NCBI RefSeq assembly: GCF_002251945.1
Contig: NZ_NDHW01000101.1
Coordinates: 1 to 49,591 of the forward strand
From: Pseudanabaena sp. SR411
GTDB lineage: Bacteria; Cyanobacteriota; Cyanobacteriia; Pseudanabaenales; Pseudanabaenaceae
Length of the DNA: 49,591 bases
Reading direction: 5' to 3'
Positions within the stretch are counted from its first letter, which is position 1. The number at the start of each line of letters is the position of its first letter. The translations under genes were made by a program, and so were the position numbers. Shown here piece after piece: positions 49,127 through 49,591 of the stretch. A model generated the notes under the pieces. That model was given only the letters and a program-made list of their open reading frames with translations. It was not told where the DNA came from and did not search any database.

Positions 49127-49591
49127 TTATTTTTACGAGTTCTACAGCTAGAGCGATCGCCTCGATCGTACTAGCAGGATCGGCAATACCTTTGCCAGCA
49201 ATATCAAAAGCTGTCCCATGATCGGGCGATGTGCGAACAAAGGGCAACCCAATTGTGGTATTCACAGCCCGATCAAAGGCTAAGAGCTTAACGGGTATTA
49301 AACCCTGATCGTGGTACATGGCAAGATAAGCGTCATGCCCAAGTGAGATACGATCGCGATCGCTCCAAGCTTTTGCAGGATTGATCCACATCGTATCGGG
49401 TGGAATTGGGTTTGTAACTTGCACATTCGGGTGTTGCTGGCGATAGCGATCGATTAATGGCTGTAACCAGTCTTGCTCCTCGCGCCCTAATTGTCCCTGT
49501 TCGCCGCTATGGGGATTGATCCCCGATATGGCAATACGTGGATTGGTAATCCCGAAATCCTGTAACAGAGATCGGCGTATTACCAATCCAC
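49113..49591 (-). CDS. pdxA: 4-hydroxythreonine-4-phosphate dehydrogenase PdxA, C-terminal part, cut by the right edge
   Basis: About 158 C-terminal residues of a protein normally around 330-350 aa. It oxidises 4-phosphohydroxy-L-threonine in the DXP-dependent route to pyridoxal phosphate. Seen here: [20 protein letters not shown], the metal-site histidine in [19 protein letters not shown], and [18 protein letters not shown]. All are strongly conserved in PdxA. The reading frame is open to the edge, so the start codon lies outside the window and an internal Leu (TTG) codon at 49584 is not the start. The stop is inside a palindrome. Convergent with rplI. Confidence 0.96.
   Translation of the reverse strand, partial: GLVIRRSLLQDFGITNPRIAISGINPHSGEQGQLGREEQDWLQPLIDRYRQQHPNVQVTNPIPPDTMWINPAKAWSDRDRISLGHDAYLAMYHDQGLIPVKLLAFDRAVNTTIGLPFVRTSPDHGTAFDIAGKGIADPASTIEAIALAVELVKIRQGA

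Noticed and set aside
1-49591. HIP1 octamers (GCGATCGC) as local regulatory sites
   Set aside because: They occur throughout coding sequences as in many cyanobacterial genomes and do not mark individual promoters.

Overview
The window reads as chromosome from a thylakoid-bearing cyanobacterium, most like Pseudanabaena or a close relative (genus is an inference). The reasons are photosystem I genes psaF and psaJ, a carboxysomal-type beta-carbonic anhydrase, a cyanobacteriochrome kinase, a TPM-domain lumenal-type protein, DUF1830, frequent HIP1 octamers (GCGATCGC), and many intergenic palindromes with the cap GGCGGCGC-3 nt-GCGCCGCC. About 40 protein genes are supported, two of them cut by the window edges. 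I see no rRNA, tRNA, CRISPR array or intact transposase gene.

Layout. 1-7000: the first codons of an unknown gene leaving the left edge, a FolB-RNase HI fusion, and a two-gene photosensory/phosphorelay operon (a four-GAF cyanobacteriochrome hybrid kinase followed by a REC-kinase-REC protein). 7000-20000: housekeeping and stress genes (rbgA, TPM protein, secreted zinc metalloprotease, GIDE-domain membrane protein, aldehyde dehydrogenase, Old Yellow Enzyme with a divergent ArsR-type regulator, carbonic anhydrase, PlsC-like acyltransferase, tsaD). 20180-20979: psaF-psaJ, with psaJ very short and starting at TTG. 21000-28925: SpoIID-domain protein, coaBC, a small MscS channel, an unknown membrane protein, mscL, a lipoprotein and a dihydroorotase homologue lacking the metal-binding His-x-His.

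28918-41950 is the accessory part. Nine minus-strand genes, mostly 15-60 bp apart or overlapping, run GT4, HlyD adaptor, two paralogous 2OG-Fe(II) oxygenases, TPR membrane protein, GT39 fused to a jelly-roll ectodomain, flippase-like protein, secreted alpha/alpha-type protein, then GT2. A second GT2 gene is divergent. They look like one system for making and exporting or attaching a modified glycan; the product cannot be read from sequence. HIP1 sites are sparse here.

41975-49591: homoserine dehydrogenase, DUF1830 protein, an MscS channel with a C-terminal cyclic-nucleotide-binding domain, a beta-propeller protein, a FecR-domain lipoprotein, rplI, and pdxA running off the right edge.

The intergenic DNA is as notable as the genes. 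Around 17 hairpin elements share a cap and often an AAACCCAAA foot, while their middle stems differ from copy to copy yet stay self-complementary. Two loci (14251-14358 and 24080-24187) match over 108 bp with one difference, which suggests a recently mobile non-autonomous element. A second family with ends like ATATGGCARTCCTA is also present. The nemA-arsR intergenic region holds two further perfect inverted repeats that look like operators.
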